Shown piece by piece: positions 1 through 7,625 of a DNA stretch of 64,000 nt. Position numbers and translations under genes: made by a program. Position 1 is the first letter of the stretch. Each line of letters opens with the position of its first letter. Source of the stretch: Gemmatimonadota bacterium (lineage in GTDB: Bacteria; Gemmatimonadota; Gemmatimonadetes; Longimicrobiales; Gaopeijiaceae); the NCBI GenBank assembly GCA_028873595.1, contig JAPPOV010000028.1, forward strand, positions 26,978-90,977. Direction: 5' to 3'. The notes below the pieces were generated by a model. That model did no database searches. It was not told where the DNA came from and worked only from the letters and a program-made list of their open reading frames with translations.

Positions 1-329
1 TTGCCCTGTCCGTCGACGAGCGGGTTCCGAAGCGAAAACTCCTGAACCATCCGCACGAGCGCATCGTAGACCGCGCTGTCACCGTGAGGATGGAACTTGC
101 CGAGCACGTCCCCGACGACGGCAGCACTCTTCTTGTATGGTCGGTCAGGGTTCAGCCCCATCTCGTGCATGGCGTAGAGAATCCGCCGGTGCACGGGCTT
201 GAGTCCGTCACGAACATCCGGCAGCGCACGCTGCACGATGACGGACATCGAATAGTCGAGGAACGATTCGCGCATCTCCTCTTCGAGGCTGCGCGGGAGG
301 ATCCGCTCCCGTGTGGAGGCCGTGGCCAT
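1..329 (-). CDS. gyrA: DNA gyrase subunit A, N-terminal 109 residues (runs off the window)
   Basis: Catalytic breakage-reunion subunit of the type II topoisomerase that supercoils DNA with GyrB. Only the N-terminus is present; the gene continues past base 1. The translation from the ATG at 327-329 shows the family's start, with [19 protein letters not shown] near residues 13-31, [20 protein letters not shown] at 35-54 and the quinolone-resistance region [11 protein letters not shown] at 80-90. Ser85 and Asp89 occupy the positions of E. coli Ser83 and Asp87, so no classic resistance substitution is visible. The catalytic tyrosine lies beyond the window edge. Assignment is secure from sequence identity to the family consensus. 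Confidence 0.97.
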   Translation of the reverse strand, partial: MATASTRERILPRSLEEEMRESFLDYSMSVIVQRALPDVRDGLKPVHRRILYAMHEMGLNPDRPYKKSAAVVGDVLGKFHPHGDSAVYDALVRMVQEFSLRNPLVDGQG

Positions 330-632
330 TCCAGCTCCAAACCGAGTCGAGAAAGGAGCGCGGCGAGTGCCGCGCAAAGGGTGTGCGCGAGCGATTTCGG
401 GCGAAACAGCCGCGCCGCGGCCGTAGCTTCTATCAAATCAGAAGGCCCCGCAACCCAAGGGTCGCGAGGCCCTCGCATGCTCTGGGCACAGCCGACCAGT
501 GTCACGGAATCAGCCGTCGTCCCAAGCCTCCTCGTGCATGACCGTCACCTGGCCGAAGAGCTACGGAGGAGCAGTCTCGCCGCTGTCGTCGACGTCACGT
601 CCTGGCCGGACACGTCCTCGACAGGGCTTCGT
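330..632. other. Intergenic stretch of about 300 bases between gyrA and a TPR gene
   Basis: I see no convincing gene. An antisense reading frame enters it from gyrA (152-505, minus) but has no domain and ends inside the unrelated gyrA frame. No strong hairpin followed by a T-run is visible. It should hold the gyrA promoter on the minus strand. Confidence 0.5.
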
Positions 633-992
633 TCACGACGTGAAATCCTCCAGCGATTCCCTGAACTCGTCCGCCATCGTCGGGTGACCGTGCCGCAGCG
701 CGGACGCGATCCCCGTCTCGAAGGCTGCACGGGCTTCGTCCTCTCGCCCGAGATCGAGCAAGGCTGCGCCCAGGCGCCCCCACCCATTGCCCTCGTCGTC
801 GGTCTGGTCGAGGTAGAGCCGAAGCTCACGAACCCCATCTTCCGTCCGGCCGGCGTTCAGATACTCGAGCGCCAGCCCGAACCTGAGCCTCGGGTCGTCA
901 GGGCGGTTCCCGAGCATCCGCTCGAGCGCCCCGAGCCGTCTTTCGGACGACACGCGATCAGTCAGGAAACTGGAAGGTCCGGGCAGACTCAC
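633..992 (-). CDS. Small TPR-repeat protein
   Basis: A 119-residue protein with tetratricopeptide-like helices: LGNRPDDPRLRFGLALEYLN around residues 27-46, then the LYLDQTDDEGNGWGRLGAALLDLG and REDEARAAFETGIASALRHG segments. No signal peptide or membrane segment. TPR proteins are protein-binding scaffolds; the partner is unknown. The ATG at 992 overlaps the upstream gene by 35 bases. A GTG at 953, just past that gene's stop, or the ATG at 917 that begins the TPR part, are equally possible starts. It is the last gene before gyrA in a minus-strand run. Confidence 0.75.
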   Translation of the reverse strand: MSLPGPSSFLTDRVSSERRLGALERMLGNRPDDPRLRFGLALEYLNAGRTEDGVRELRLYLDQTDDEGNGWGRLGAALLDLGREDEARAAFETGIASALRHGHPTMADEFRESLEDFTS

Positions 993-1380
993 CCGTCACC
1001 GGTGACCCTGTCACCACTTCGATGAGAGCTTCCATTTCGGATGCCATGCCTCCGAGCCTGTGCGCCACCGCGAAGCCGTGCGCGAAGTCGAAATACGCCG
1101 CAACAGCTCCCTCGTCTGCAGCATGCATCGTGACGACGAGCGATTCCATTTCAGCCCGGAGCGCGGCGACGACCGCGTCTACCGCCGTCTTGACCGCGCG
1201 AAGCTCTTCCAGTGTGGAAAGCGAAAGGTCACCCTGGAGCATGGGGAGCAGAGCCTGAACACGCGCTCGTTCTTCGGGGGGCGCGAGTACGCCACCACCG
1301 ACGTCTCCCTCGCGATCGAGGAAGGCCTCGGCGCCCGCCCGCAGGGCGGTCAGTTCTTCGTAGTTGAAATGCAGAATCAC
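958..1380 (-). CDS. Conserved hypothetical protein, helical
   Basis: A 140-residue cytosolic protein with no signal peptide or known motif that I recognise. It starts MILHFNYEELTALRAGAEAF and is predicted mostly helical and acidic, with a central AVKTAVDAVVAALRAEMESL helix. It lies 119 bases downstream of the DUF6941 gene and overlaps the TPR gene, so the three probably share a transcript. The coherent amino-acid composition and strand continuity support a real gene. Function unknown. Confidence 0.6.
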   Translation of the reverse strand: MILHFNYEELTALRAGAEAFLDREGDVGGGVLAPPEERARVQALLPMLQGDLSLSTLEELRAVKTAVDAVVAALRAEMESLVVTMHAADEGAVAAYFDFAHGFAVAHRLGGMASEMEALIEVVTGSPVTGESARTFQFPD

Positions 1381-1499
1381 CTGAAGCTCCCGTGTGCGTC
1401 TCTACCCGTTTGTACTATCTGGACCCCACAGAGGTTTCGACGTGCGTCATCCGACCAGGATGTCCCGCGACACATCGTCCACGGCACTTCGCGGATTCC

Positions 1500-1913
1500 T
1501 CAAGCCTGAGCAGAGCGTGTCGGTCCATCGACCGTGAGCGGAATCGCGACGTGATGCTCCCCATCCACGATCACGTCGAAGGCGTAACGGCCCGGAACCG
1601 GAAAGACGAGCCCGTCCAGGTTGAGAACGTGCGGGACCAGCACACCGCTCGATACCTGACCAGGCCCTGCAGCGAGGTTCATCTCACCGTCGATTCTCAC
1701 CACTTCACCGCCATCCGGTGCCTTGAGAACGATCCCGATCTCGTGCTTCCCAACTTCATGGACGCCCGCAGAGAATCGGAGCACCAGCGCCATCCGTGGA
1801 TGACGTGTGGGGAACGCCGCTGTTCCGAGGCGATCGAAGATCCCGAGGATGTTCAGCTTACCGGAGCCGTCGATCGTGGCAGCGTCCGCCAGCAGTGCAA
1901 GGTCAATTTCCAT
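1500..1913 (-). CDS. DUF6941-like protein
   Basis: A 137-residue protein beginning MEIDLALLADAATIDGSGKL, with the NILGIFDRL block at residues 21-29. This opening (an LLADAA segment followed by GKLNILGIFD) is what I recall as typical of DUF6941. The rest alternates short beta strands (IGIVLKAPDGGEVVRIDGE, ending in YAFDVIVDGEH), suggesting a beta-sandwich. No signal peptide. It follows the CPBP protease gene by 10 bases and is probably in its operon. Function is unknown for the family; the assignment rests on remembered sequence pattern, not a search. Confidence 0.7.
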   Translation of the reverse strand: MEIDLALLADAATIDGSGKLNILGIFDRLGTAAFPTRHPRMALVLRFSAGVHEVGKHEIGIVLKAPDGGEVVRIDGEMNLAAGPGQVSSGVLVPHVLNLDGLVFPVPGRYAFDVIVDGEHHVAIPLTVDGPTRSAQA

Positions 1914-1923
1914 CCGACGTCCG

Positions 1924-2706
1924 TCAGGAGAGCGAGGATTCTGCGTCGTCTACACGGTAGTCAGGCTCGGGTGACAGAAGCCAGTCACCGATGGCGATGC
2001 CGGCAATGAGATCAATCGCCGTGTGCGCGATCATTGCGGGTATCAGGCTGCCAGCCGCGAGGAAACCCCATGCGAGGACCGCTCCCATGAGCGTCGTGCG
2101 CAAGATTCCAAGACGGCCCTGATATCCGTGCATCAGCCCGAAAACCACGGTCGTGAGTGCTGCAGCACCGCCCACTCCGAGGACCGGTGCCAGCATGGGA
2201 ATCGCATACCCTCGGTACGCCAGCTCCTCTCCCGTACCCGCGGCGATCGACAACAGCGCAAAGACACGACGCTCTTCACCCGTGCGCGGTAACAGACTCC
2301 GGAGCAGGAGTGTCTCGGCCACACCGACCCTGCTGCCGATCCAGCGGAAGAGCAGGATGATGGCCATGCCGGCGACCGTGAGCGTAACGGACCAGCCGAT
2401 CATCGCACCAGGCGGTAGCGGGACGATCCCGATCGCACTCAGGCCGTCGTTTCGCGTGCCGACCAGCCAGCACCCGGTACCGAGGAGCCAGAGAGTGAGA
2501 ATCGAGCTCCAGTACGCCGGCAGCCGATCCACGGTCATGCCCTTGATCAAGGGCACCTGCGCCATTGCTAGCCCGGGGACCGCGGCAAGGAGCGTTGCGA
2601 GAAGAACGGCGTCGAGCACAGGGTACTCCGCGCCGACCGTGAGCCATAGCAAGACCCCCCAGAACGCCAGAACGCCAATCGCGGCATAGTTGCGCGCCTG
2701 GGCCAT
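1924..2706 (-). CDS. CPBP-family intramembrane metalloprotease
   Basis: Integral membrane protein of the CAAX protease/bacteriocin-processing (Abi) family, which cleaves or processes membrane-associated peptides. With the ATG at 2706 it has 260 residues and about seven hydrophobic segments. All three family motifs are visible: EELAYRG at about 160-166 (EExxxR), FGLMHG at about 190-195 (FxxxH) and HTAIDL at about 228-233 (HxxxD-like). A start at 2757 would overlap the decarboxylase by 26 bases, while 2706 lies 25 bases past its stop, so 2706 is preferred. Substrate unknown. Confidence 0.88.
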   Translation of the reverse strand: MAQARNYAAIGVLAFWGVLLWLTVGAEYPVLDAVLLATLLAAVPGLAMAQVPLIKGMTVDRLPAYWSSILTLWLLGTGCWLVGTRNDGLSAIGIVPLPPGAMIGWSVTLTVAGMAIILLFRWIGSRVGVAETLLLRSLLPRTGEERRVFALLSIAAGTGEELAYRGYAIPMLAPVLGVGGAAALTTVVFGLMHGYQGRLGILRTTLMGAVLAWGFLAAGSLIPAMIAHTAIDLIAGIAIGDWLLSPEPDYRVDDAESSLS

Positions 2707-2731
2707 GGCCGTGGGACCCCGCGTGGACTCC

Positions 2732-4180
2732 TCAGTCGCCACCCGAGACCTCGTCAAGACCGAATCGTTCGATGGCTTCCAGCGTCGATCGTACGTCCTC
2801 CCACGACGTCGTGTGGTTGAGAATACAAAGCCGAAGAGAGTAGACCCCCCGAAGGCGGGTCGATGACATCATCGCCGTCCCCGTGTTGATCACTCTCGAC
2901 TGAATCCGGTCGTTGAGCTTTTCCAACTCGGTCGACCCCAGATCACGGCCGGCCGGGTTGAAGCGAAAGCATACCACGCTGAGCGACGCCGGATTCGCGA
3001 TCTCGAGGTTCTCAGAATCCCGTATCCACTCCTCCGCCCGGGCGGCGAGCTCGATCCCGCGAGCCACGGCAGAGCGAAACGCCTTCATTCCGAAGGTCTG
3101 GATCGACATCCACACCTTCAGCGCCCGGAACGAACGGCTCAGCTGCAAGCCGCGGTCTCCGAAGTTGGGGTGATCCCTTCCCCACTCCGTATCCTGCAGG
3201 TACTCCGGCCGAACGGAGAACGCAGACTCCAGACGACGAATGTCCTTCACCATCAGGCACCCCGTCTCGAACGGCTGAAAGAGCCACTTGTGCGCGTCCA
3301 TCGCGATCGAATCAGCACGTTCAATGCCCACGAAAAGCCTCTTCCCTTCATCGGCGAGCACTGCGAATCCACCGTACGCGGCATCGACGTGGAGCCAGAG
3401 CCCCTCACGCTCGCAGAAGTCGGCCATCGCATCGAGCGGGTCGACCGCTCCCGTGTTGGTCGCGCCCGCATTGCCACACACAGCAATCGGCGACAGTCCT
3501 GCGGCACGGTCTTCCGCGACCATCGTGACAAGCGCATCCATGTCGAGGCGGTAGCGATCGTCCGTCGGGACCTTCCTCACGCGCTCCGGGCGCACGCCGA
3601 CGATTGTGGCGGCCCGACTGAGGGCCGTGTGGCTCTGGTCGGACATGTACACGGATGCGCGATCCGGCGCGCCGGCCGCCTCCCGTGCAGCAACGAATGC
3701 GTCGAGACTCGCGGCGGACCCGCCGCTCGTGAACAGGCCCCCCGCAGAATCGGGGTACCCGATCCAGTCGCGGAACCAGTCGATCACGACGACCTCGAGC
3801 TGGCTCGGCCCGGAGGCTCCAAGCCATGTCCCCTGAAAGACGTTGTGCCCTGCGGCCATGTAGTCGGCGAGGACGCTGGGCCAGGTGGGTGACGACGGAA
3901 CGAAGGCAAAGAAGCGTGGATGATCGGTACGCCCGGCGACCGGAAGGATCTCACGCGCGGCCCGCTCGAGGACATGTTCCGCCGGGCGCCCCTCTTCCGG
4001 AGGAGGCTCCCGCATGAGGGGCTCGAGTTCCGCCCGGGTCCCTCCTCGCCAGGCCGGCTCCGTCGGAAGCCGTTCGCAGCGCTCCACAATGAGCCGTGAA
4101 GCAAGTTCCGCGAGCTCCATCATCCGGTCCGCCGAAAGCTTCATCTGACCCTCGGGCGCGTCTTCCGTCGACGGCGTCAT
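2732..4180 (-). CDS. PLP-dependent group II decarboxylase (aromatic L-amino-acid/glutamate decarboxylase family)
   Basis: Fold type I pyridoxal-phosphate enzyme that decarboxylates an amino acid in the cytosol. With the ATG at 4180 it has 482 residues, normal for the family. The PLP lysine is Lys298 in AMDAHKWLF; the PLP aspartate is in LHVDAAYGG (about 262-271); the ring-stacking histidine is in DQSHTA (about 181-186); GNAGATNTGAVD gives the NxGxTNxGAxD signature. The FFAFVPSSPTWPS segment matches substrate-pocket regions of aromatic amino-acid decarboxylases, so aromatic substrates are likely but not proven. A TTG or ATG farther upstream (4267) would overlap the divergent gene and is rejected. 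Confidence 0.9.
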   Translation of the reverse strand: MTPSTEDAPEGQMKLSADRMMELAELASRLIVERCERLPTEPAWRGGTRAELEPLMREPPPEEGRPAEHVLERAAREILPVAGRTDHPRFFAFVPSSPTWPSVLADYMAAGHNVFQGTWLGASGPSQLEVVVIDWFRDWIGYPDSAGGLFTSGGSAASLDAFVAAREAAGAPDRASVYMSDQSHTALSRAATIVGVRPERVRKVPTDDRYRLDMDALVTMVAEDRAAGLSPIAVCGNAGATNTGAVDPLDAMADFCEREGLWLHVDAAYGGFAVLADEGKRLFVGIERADSIAMDAHKWLFQPFETGCLMVKDIRRLESAFSVRPEYLQDTEWGRDHPNFGDRGLQLSRSFRALKVWMSIQTFGMKAFRSAVARGIELAARAEEWIRDSENLEIANPASLSVVCFRFNPAGRDLGSTELEKLNDRIQSRVINTGTAMMSSTRLRGVYSLRLCILNHTTSWEDVRSTLEAIERFGLDEVSGGD

Positions 4181-4198
4181 ACCGGTAATCTTCCTGCC

Positions 4199-4516
4199 AT
4201 GTCTGCTGAAACCAGTTCCCGTAAAGGCATCTCGTACCGTGTCCTCGACGCGATGGATGCGCCTCACTCGGGCCGTATTCTACGCCTTCGCCTCCAGTCC
4301 GGCGAAGCGCCCTCGGTGCGATCACTCAAGGGCTCCGAAATGAGGGCTACGTCACCCGAGGGTGTCCAATGTCGCTTTCGTGTTCTCGGCTTCGCCATCT
4401 TCGGCGGTAAGCCCAGCAACGACCGGTTCGCACGCACTGGCCGGGTCGATGTTCATGTTGAGGAACTCGACGAGAACGGTCCCATCGGATTGCAGTGGGA
4501 GGTCGTGCCGGACTGA
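4199..4516 (+). CDS. Conserved hypothetical protein, 105 residues
   Basis: Starts 18 bases from the divergent decarboxylase start. The translation reads naturally: SGRILRLRLQSGEAPSVRSL, LKGSEMRATSPEG, RVLGFAIFGGKPSNDRFART and a final acidic VDVHVEELDENGP strand. No signal peptide, membrane segment or known catalytic motif. The beta-rich composition suggests a small beta-barrel-type domain. I do not recognise a named family. The very short divergent spacing means the two promoters overlap the coding starts or one start is slightly misplaced. Confidence 0.6.
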   Translation: MSAETSSRKGISYRVLDAMDAPHSGRILRLRLQSGEAPSVRSLKGSEMRATSPEGVQCRFRVLGFAIFGGKPSNDRFARTGRVDVHVEELDENGPIGLQWEVVPD

Positions 4517-4525
4517 CGGCCTCGA

Positions 4526-5308
4526 CTACTCGTTCGCGCGAATCCCCGGTGGCTCGCGGTTGAACGTTTCCAGAAACCACTCCCGATACTCATCCGTGCG
4601 CCCGGGGTTTGCGCGCGCCCACTCTGTACGTGCAGACCCAAAATCTCCCGGGCGCGCGGTGAAGATGAACGCGTCCAGATACCCGAAATGCTTTGCATAG
4701 GCCAACTCGTCCATCGGCGCGAACGGCTGGGTGTCGAAGACGGTCCGCCCCAGAATCCACGCGTCGGCAACTCGATCCACAATGGCCCGCTCGAGCTCGA
4801 ACCCGACGGCCTCGGGTGCTTCGGGTAACCACTCCTCCTGGCGCCCCATCTCCACCATCAAATGCAGATGGCCATAGATCTGATAAACGAGCTGGGCATC
4901 ACGGCCTGCGAGGGGCTGATTGACGAACACACTGTCTTCAGCCACACGCATGCCTTCCCAAGGGAAGCTTTCCGCGATGGTGTTGTTGGAGACAACCCAG
5001 AACGACGGATCATTGACGATGTTCGCCTGCTCCCGCGTGACCCATTCGTTGACGCGCTTCATCTCTTCGTGGTCCGCGCGGATACGAGCCCCCTGATGGT
5101 TCACGATCGGTCGAGGGGGCGGCAGAGTGGGCGCGGAAGCGGCGCACGCCGACATGACCGCGACTGCCCCGAGGATGCCACTCCGTACAAGGGTTCCAGG
5201 CGATCGAGTATGGCTCGCACGGCCGGTCGGCGACGACACGGAGAGGGCTGTCTGAATCTTCAACCTTGACACTGTAGCTTCCAAAGTCCGAATTGGAGGA
5301 TACTTCAA
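4526..5308 (-). CDS. Hypothetical exported lipoprotein
   Basis: Up to 260 residues. A hydrophobic stretch (SGILGAVAVMSAC, about residues 43-55) ends in a lipobox-like cysteine, implying export and lipid attachment. The mature part has ARIRADHEEMKRVNEWVTRE and a C-terminal FGYLDAFIFTARPGDFG block; no known domain recognised. The N-terminus is uncertain: the open frame begins at a TTG (5308) that overlaps the divergent gene by 16 bases, and the long basic stretch before the hydrophobic core suggests a start nearer 5272 (GTG). Confidence 0.65.
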   Translation of the reverse strand: MKYPPIRTLEATVSRLKIQTALSVSSPTGRASHTRSPGTLVRSGILGAVAVMSACAASAPTLPPPRPIVNHQGARIRADHEEMKRVNEWVTREQANIVNDPSFWVVSNNTIAESFPWEGMRVAEDSVFVNQPLAGRDAQLVYQIYGHLHLMVEMGRQEEWLPEAPEAVGFELERAIVDRVADAWILGRTVFDTQPFAPMDELAYAKHFGYLDAFIFTARPGDFGSARTEWARANPGRTDEYREWFLETFNREPPGIRANE

Positions 5309-5898
5309 ACATATGTCACGTACGGGATATCACGGTGGACACCATACTCACCGATGAGCTGCACGAGTTTCGCGCACCTCAGACCATGACAACCCTCGAG
5401 CTCGGCGACAGTCTCGCCCGGCTCGTCTGGGAGAGCTTCTCCGACTTCATCTCTCAAGACGACGTCGAGACGCCCCTCGCGGACATGAGTACCCTCTATG
5501 ACGACGATGGTACCAATGCTCGCACAGCTGAAGAAGCTCTGATCTTCTTCATGTGGGCCCATACCCGCGGTGTCCAGCTCGCGTTCTTCGGACGCACACC
5601 CGACGAACGGATTCGTCAGGGCCTCGACGCATTGCACGCCGCAGTGTTCGAGGACATGGTGGACAACGGGACGCCCAAGTCTCAGCTGCCACTCTTCGAG
5701 CAGCGCGTCAGCGCACGCTACGCCGAATACCATCAGGCAGCCGCCGAGTCCGACACCAAGCTCGGCGAGGCAGTCTCACGTCACATCCTCGGCGGCATCG
5801 TGCGTGACACGACGTCCGCCGCGATTCAAGAACGGGCGATCGCCGTCGCGAACCCACTGAAGGATTTCCTGGAAGACGTGGAATTGATCGAGGCCTGA
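5293..5898 (+). CDS. Hypothetical acidic cytosolic protein
   Basis: A 201-residue frame from a TTG at 5293, with a GTG at 5335 or the ATG at 5386 (MTTLELGDSLARLVWESFSD) as likelier starts because the first overlaps the divergent gene. It is acidic and helical with IFFMWAHTRGVQLAFFG in the centre and AVANPLKDFLEDVELIEA at the C-terminus. No signal or membrane segment and no recognised domain. It converges on the paa operon and is followed by a shared terminator hairpin. Confidence 0.6.
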   Translation: MEDTSNICHVRDITVDTILTDELHEFRAPQTMTTLELGDSLARLVWESFSDFISQDDVETPLADMSTLYDDDGTNARTAEEALIFFMWAHTRGVQLAFFGRTPDERIRQGLDALHAAVFEDMVDNGTPKSQLPLFEQRVSARYAEYHQAAAESDTKLGEAVSRHILGGIVRDTTSAAIQERAIAVANPLKDFLEDVELIEA

Positions 5899-5910
5899 GA
5901 CGGCCAAGCT

Positions 5911-5939
5911 GGGCCTGACTCCACTCTTACGTCAGGCCC
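5911..5939. terminator. Bidirectional terminator hairpin between convergent genes
   Basis: A 9-bp perfect stem, GGGCCTGAC (5911-5919) with GTCAGGCCC (5931-5939), and an 11-base loop. The right arm overlaps the stop codon of the PaaD zinc-ribbon gene, so it can end transcripts arriving from both sides. No strong T-run follows. Confidence 0.65.
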
Positions 5940-6174
5940 GGCTTCTCCACTTCATCATCTCGAACGGACTCCGGCACGATCGGCACCAGTAGGTGCTGAC
6001 GGACGCGTGTGACCCAAATGAGTTCATGATTTCGGTCTCATTCTGATCACAAAACGGGCACGACGGCGCACTCGGCAACACGTCGGGTGATTCCTCGCGC
6101 CGTTCTTCGGCGCTGTAGGAAGACGTGCGGACTTCGCGGTTCAGCCGGCCCCGAAAGGGAGGTCGGATCGCCAT
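5932..6174 (-). CDS. PaaD C-terminal zinc-ribbon protein (stand-alone)
   Basis: An 80-residue protein whose C-terminal half is a four-cysteine zinc ribbon: CPFCDQNETEI, then WCRSCRSPFEMMKW. In E. coli PaaD this ribbon is the C-terminal part of a single protein; here it is a separate gene, and the N-terminal MIP18/DUF59 part is at 7199-7558. PaaD is thought to help mature the Fe centre of the phenylacetyl-CoA epoxygenase. The ATG at 6174 lies just past the first base pairs after the paaC stop (5 bases apart in sense), implying operon expression. A longer upstream frame to 6456 is antisense-like read-through of paaC in another frame and is rejected. Confidence 0.82.
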   Translation of the reverse strand: MAIRPPFRGRLNREVRTSSYSAEERREESPDVLPSAPSCPFCDQNETEIMNSFGSHASVSTYWCRSCRSPFEMMKWRSRA

Positions 6175-6178
6175 CGCC

Positions 6179-6967
6179 CTACTCGACCAGCAGGGCGCGG
6201 TTGCGGTCTCCCCGCGCGCGTTCGCAGGCTTCTTCGTCCGGCCGGCCGCCGGTGCGGCCACGAGCCTCGTCCCAGTCCGTCGCCGCGTGAACCGCGTCAA
6301 CGTTGATACCGACAAGTGATACGAGGTCTCGTACCGCATTGCGGAAAGCCGCGAGCCGGTCCTCGGCAGGGTCGATGACGCCGGCATCAACCATCGCTCG
6401 AGCGGATGCGTCATCTGCGCCGACCCACGCAAGGAGAGCTGGGAGCATCTCTTCACTCGCGGACGTCAACAGGTCTCTCGCCTCGCCTTCTGTCTCGGCA
6501 AGTCGACGATACCAGGCCGAACCGAGGCTCGCGTGGTATTCCTCCTCCGCGAGCATCTTGGGCACGCGATTCTGCGCCAACTCGACACGACCTACGGCAA
6601 AGGACCGAAGCATCGTGGACAACGCGCCATCTGCGAGCGCCATCAGCGCGACTAGGCCCGCCCAGTCGCCCCGTTCGTGGTCGAGCGGAGCGATCGACGC
6701 GAACTCTGCGCCCGACCGATCGTACTCGACTGGACCCGGATCGATGTCGAGGCCCTTGAGCATTGCGTACAGCAATCGGGCGTGGCCCCACTCGTCTTGC
6801 GCCATCGACGCGGTGGAAACCCCGGTCTCGATCGACGGAGCCCCGAGAGTCCAGTCCGAGTAGCGGATCCCCATCAGGCGCTTCGAATCCGCGAGCGTGA
6901 TGATCAGCCGGGACAGCGCGTTACGCAGGGCGCTGTCAAGCGTCGAAAGATCGAGGGGCTCAGACAT
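6179..6967 (-). CDS. paaC: 1,2-phenylacetyl-CoA epoxidase subunit PaaC
   Basis: Structural ferritin-like subunit that pairs with PaaA in the multicomponent epoxygenase that converts phenylacetyl-CoA to its ring-1,2-epoxide. The 262-residue length fits PaaC. Recognisable family segments: SRLIITLADSKRLMGIRYSDW (residues 19-39), SMAQDEWGHARLLY near 54-67, ALADGALSTML near 110-120, MLAEEEYH near 137-144. PaaC carries the fold but not a full set of iron ligands. It overlaps paaB by 8 bases (6960-6967), indicating translational coupling. Confidence 0.93.
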   Translation of the reverse strand: MSEPLDLSTLDSALRNALSRLIITLADSKRLMGIRYSDWTLGAPSIETGVSTASMAQDEWGHARLLYAMLKGLDIDPGPVEYDRSGAEFASIAPLDHERGDWAGLVALMALADGALSTMLRSFAVGRVELAQNRVPKMLAEEEYHASLGSAWYRRLAETEGEARDLLTSASEEMLPALLAWVGADDASARAMVDAGVIDPAEDRLAAFRNAVRDLVSLVGINVDAVHAATDWDEARGRTGGRPDEEACERARGDRNRALLVE

Positions 6968-7187
6968 CGGCGGTCCGCTGGGCTTCGACGAACAACCCGT
7001 CCGTCCGGTTCACGGGAAGGACGTTCGTGCGCTTCACTACGCACATCTCGAACCACTTCTCTTCGCTGTATGTCGTCCACGCATAAATCTTGGCGGTCTC
7101 ATCGTCGAAGGCATCGACGTAGCCGACATGTTGGAGACGGTCGCCGCGTTCTTTGCGCGTGAAGACGTCGTAGACGAACTCTTTCAT
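6960..7187 (-). CDS. paaB: 1,2-phenylacetyl-CoA epoxidase subunit PaaB
   Basis: Small bridging subunit of the phenylacetyl-CoA epoxygenase. The 75-residue product shows the PaaB pattern: KEFVYDVFTRKERGDRLQHV then GYVDAFDDETAKIYAWTTYS and VVKRTNVLPVN. It is shorter than E. coli PaaB (about 95 residues), mainly lacking sequence at the ends. Position between the PaaD N-half and paaC, with an 8-base overlap into paaC, supports the call. Confidence 0.88.
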   Translation of the reverse strand: MKEFVYDVFTRKERGDRLQHVGYVDAFDDETAKIYAWTTYSEEKWFEMCVVKRTNVLPVNRTDGLFVEAQRTADV

Positions 7188-7198
7188 TGTTCTCTTGA

Positions 7199-7558
7199 TT
7201 AGGCACTCACGCCGAGTTTCTTCAGCTTGTCTCGCCCTTCGGGCGTAATCCGCTCACTCGTCCACGGGGGATCCCACACCTCGACGAGCTCGACGGAATC
7301 GATCCAGTGTTCCAATTCGAGTCGGTCGGTGATGTCCTCCCGAATGAACTCCATGCACGGACAGGCAGTCGCCGTGAAGGTGAGATCGATCCGCGCGACG
7401 CCGTTTTCATAAGCGACGCCATAGATCAGCCCCAATTCGGGCAGGCTAATCGGAATCTCCGGATCCAGCACTTCCTGCAGCAGGTTCCACGTCCCCTGAA
7501 CTCGATCTTCCGGAGGCTCATCGAGCGGTGCGGACCAGAGATCGCGACCGCCGCTCAT
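7199..7558 (-). CDS. paaD: PaaD N-terminal half: MIP18/DUF59 domain protein
   Basis: A 119-residue MIP18-type protein involved in iron-sulfur or metal-centre assembly, here for the epoxygenase. The DPEIPISLPELGLIYGV segment and the ATACPCMEFI segment with paired cysteines match PaaD; the end (WDPPWTSERITPEGRDKLKKLGV) corresponds to the region just before the zinc ribbon in E. coli PaaD. The ribbon itself is encoded separately at 5932-6174. I chose the ATG at 7558 (MSGGRDLW); the open frame continues upstream into paaA but has no family resemblance there. Confidence 0.85.
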   Translation of the reverse strand: MSGGRDLWSAPLDEPPEDRVQGTWNLLQEVLDPEIPISLPELGLIYGVAYENGVARIDLTFTATACPCMEFIREDITDRLELEHWIDSVELVEVWDPPWTSERITPEGRDKLKKLGVSA

Positions 7559-7625
7559 GTGCGAGGTGACCGACTTGGGAAGACCGGCATGACGCCGAGG
7601 CCCGACTACGGGGAGCGTCGCCACC

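Noticed and set aside
152..505. 117-codon minus frame with a lipoprotein-like start (TLVGCAQS)
   Set aside because: Most of it overlaps gyrA in another frame, and the lipobox resemblance is by chance.
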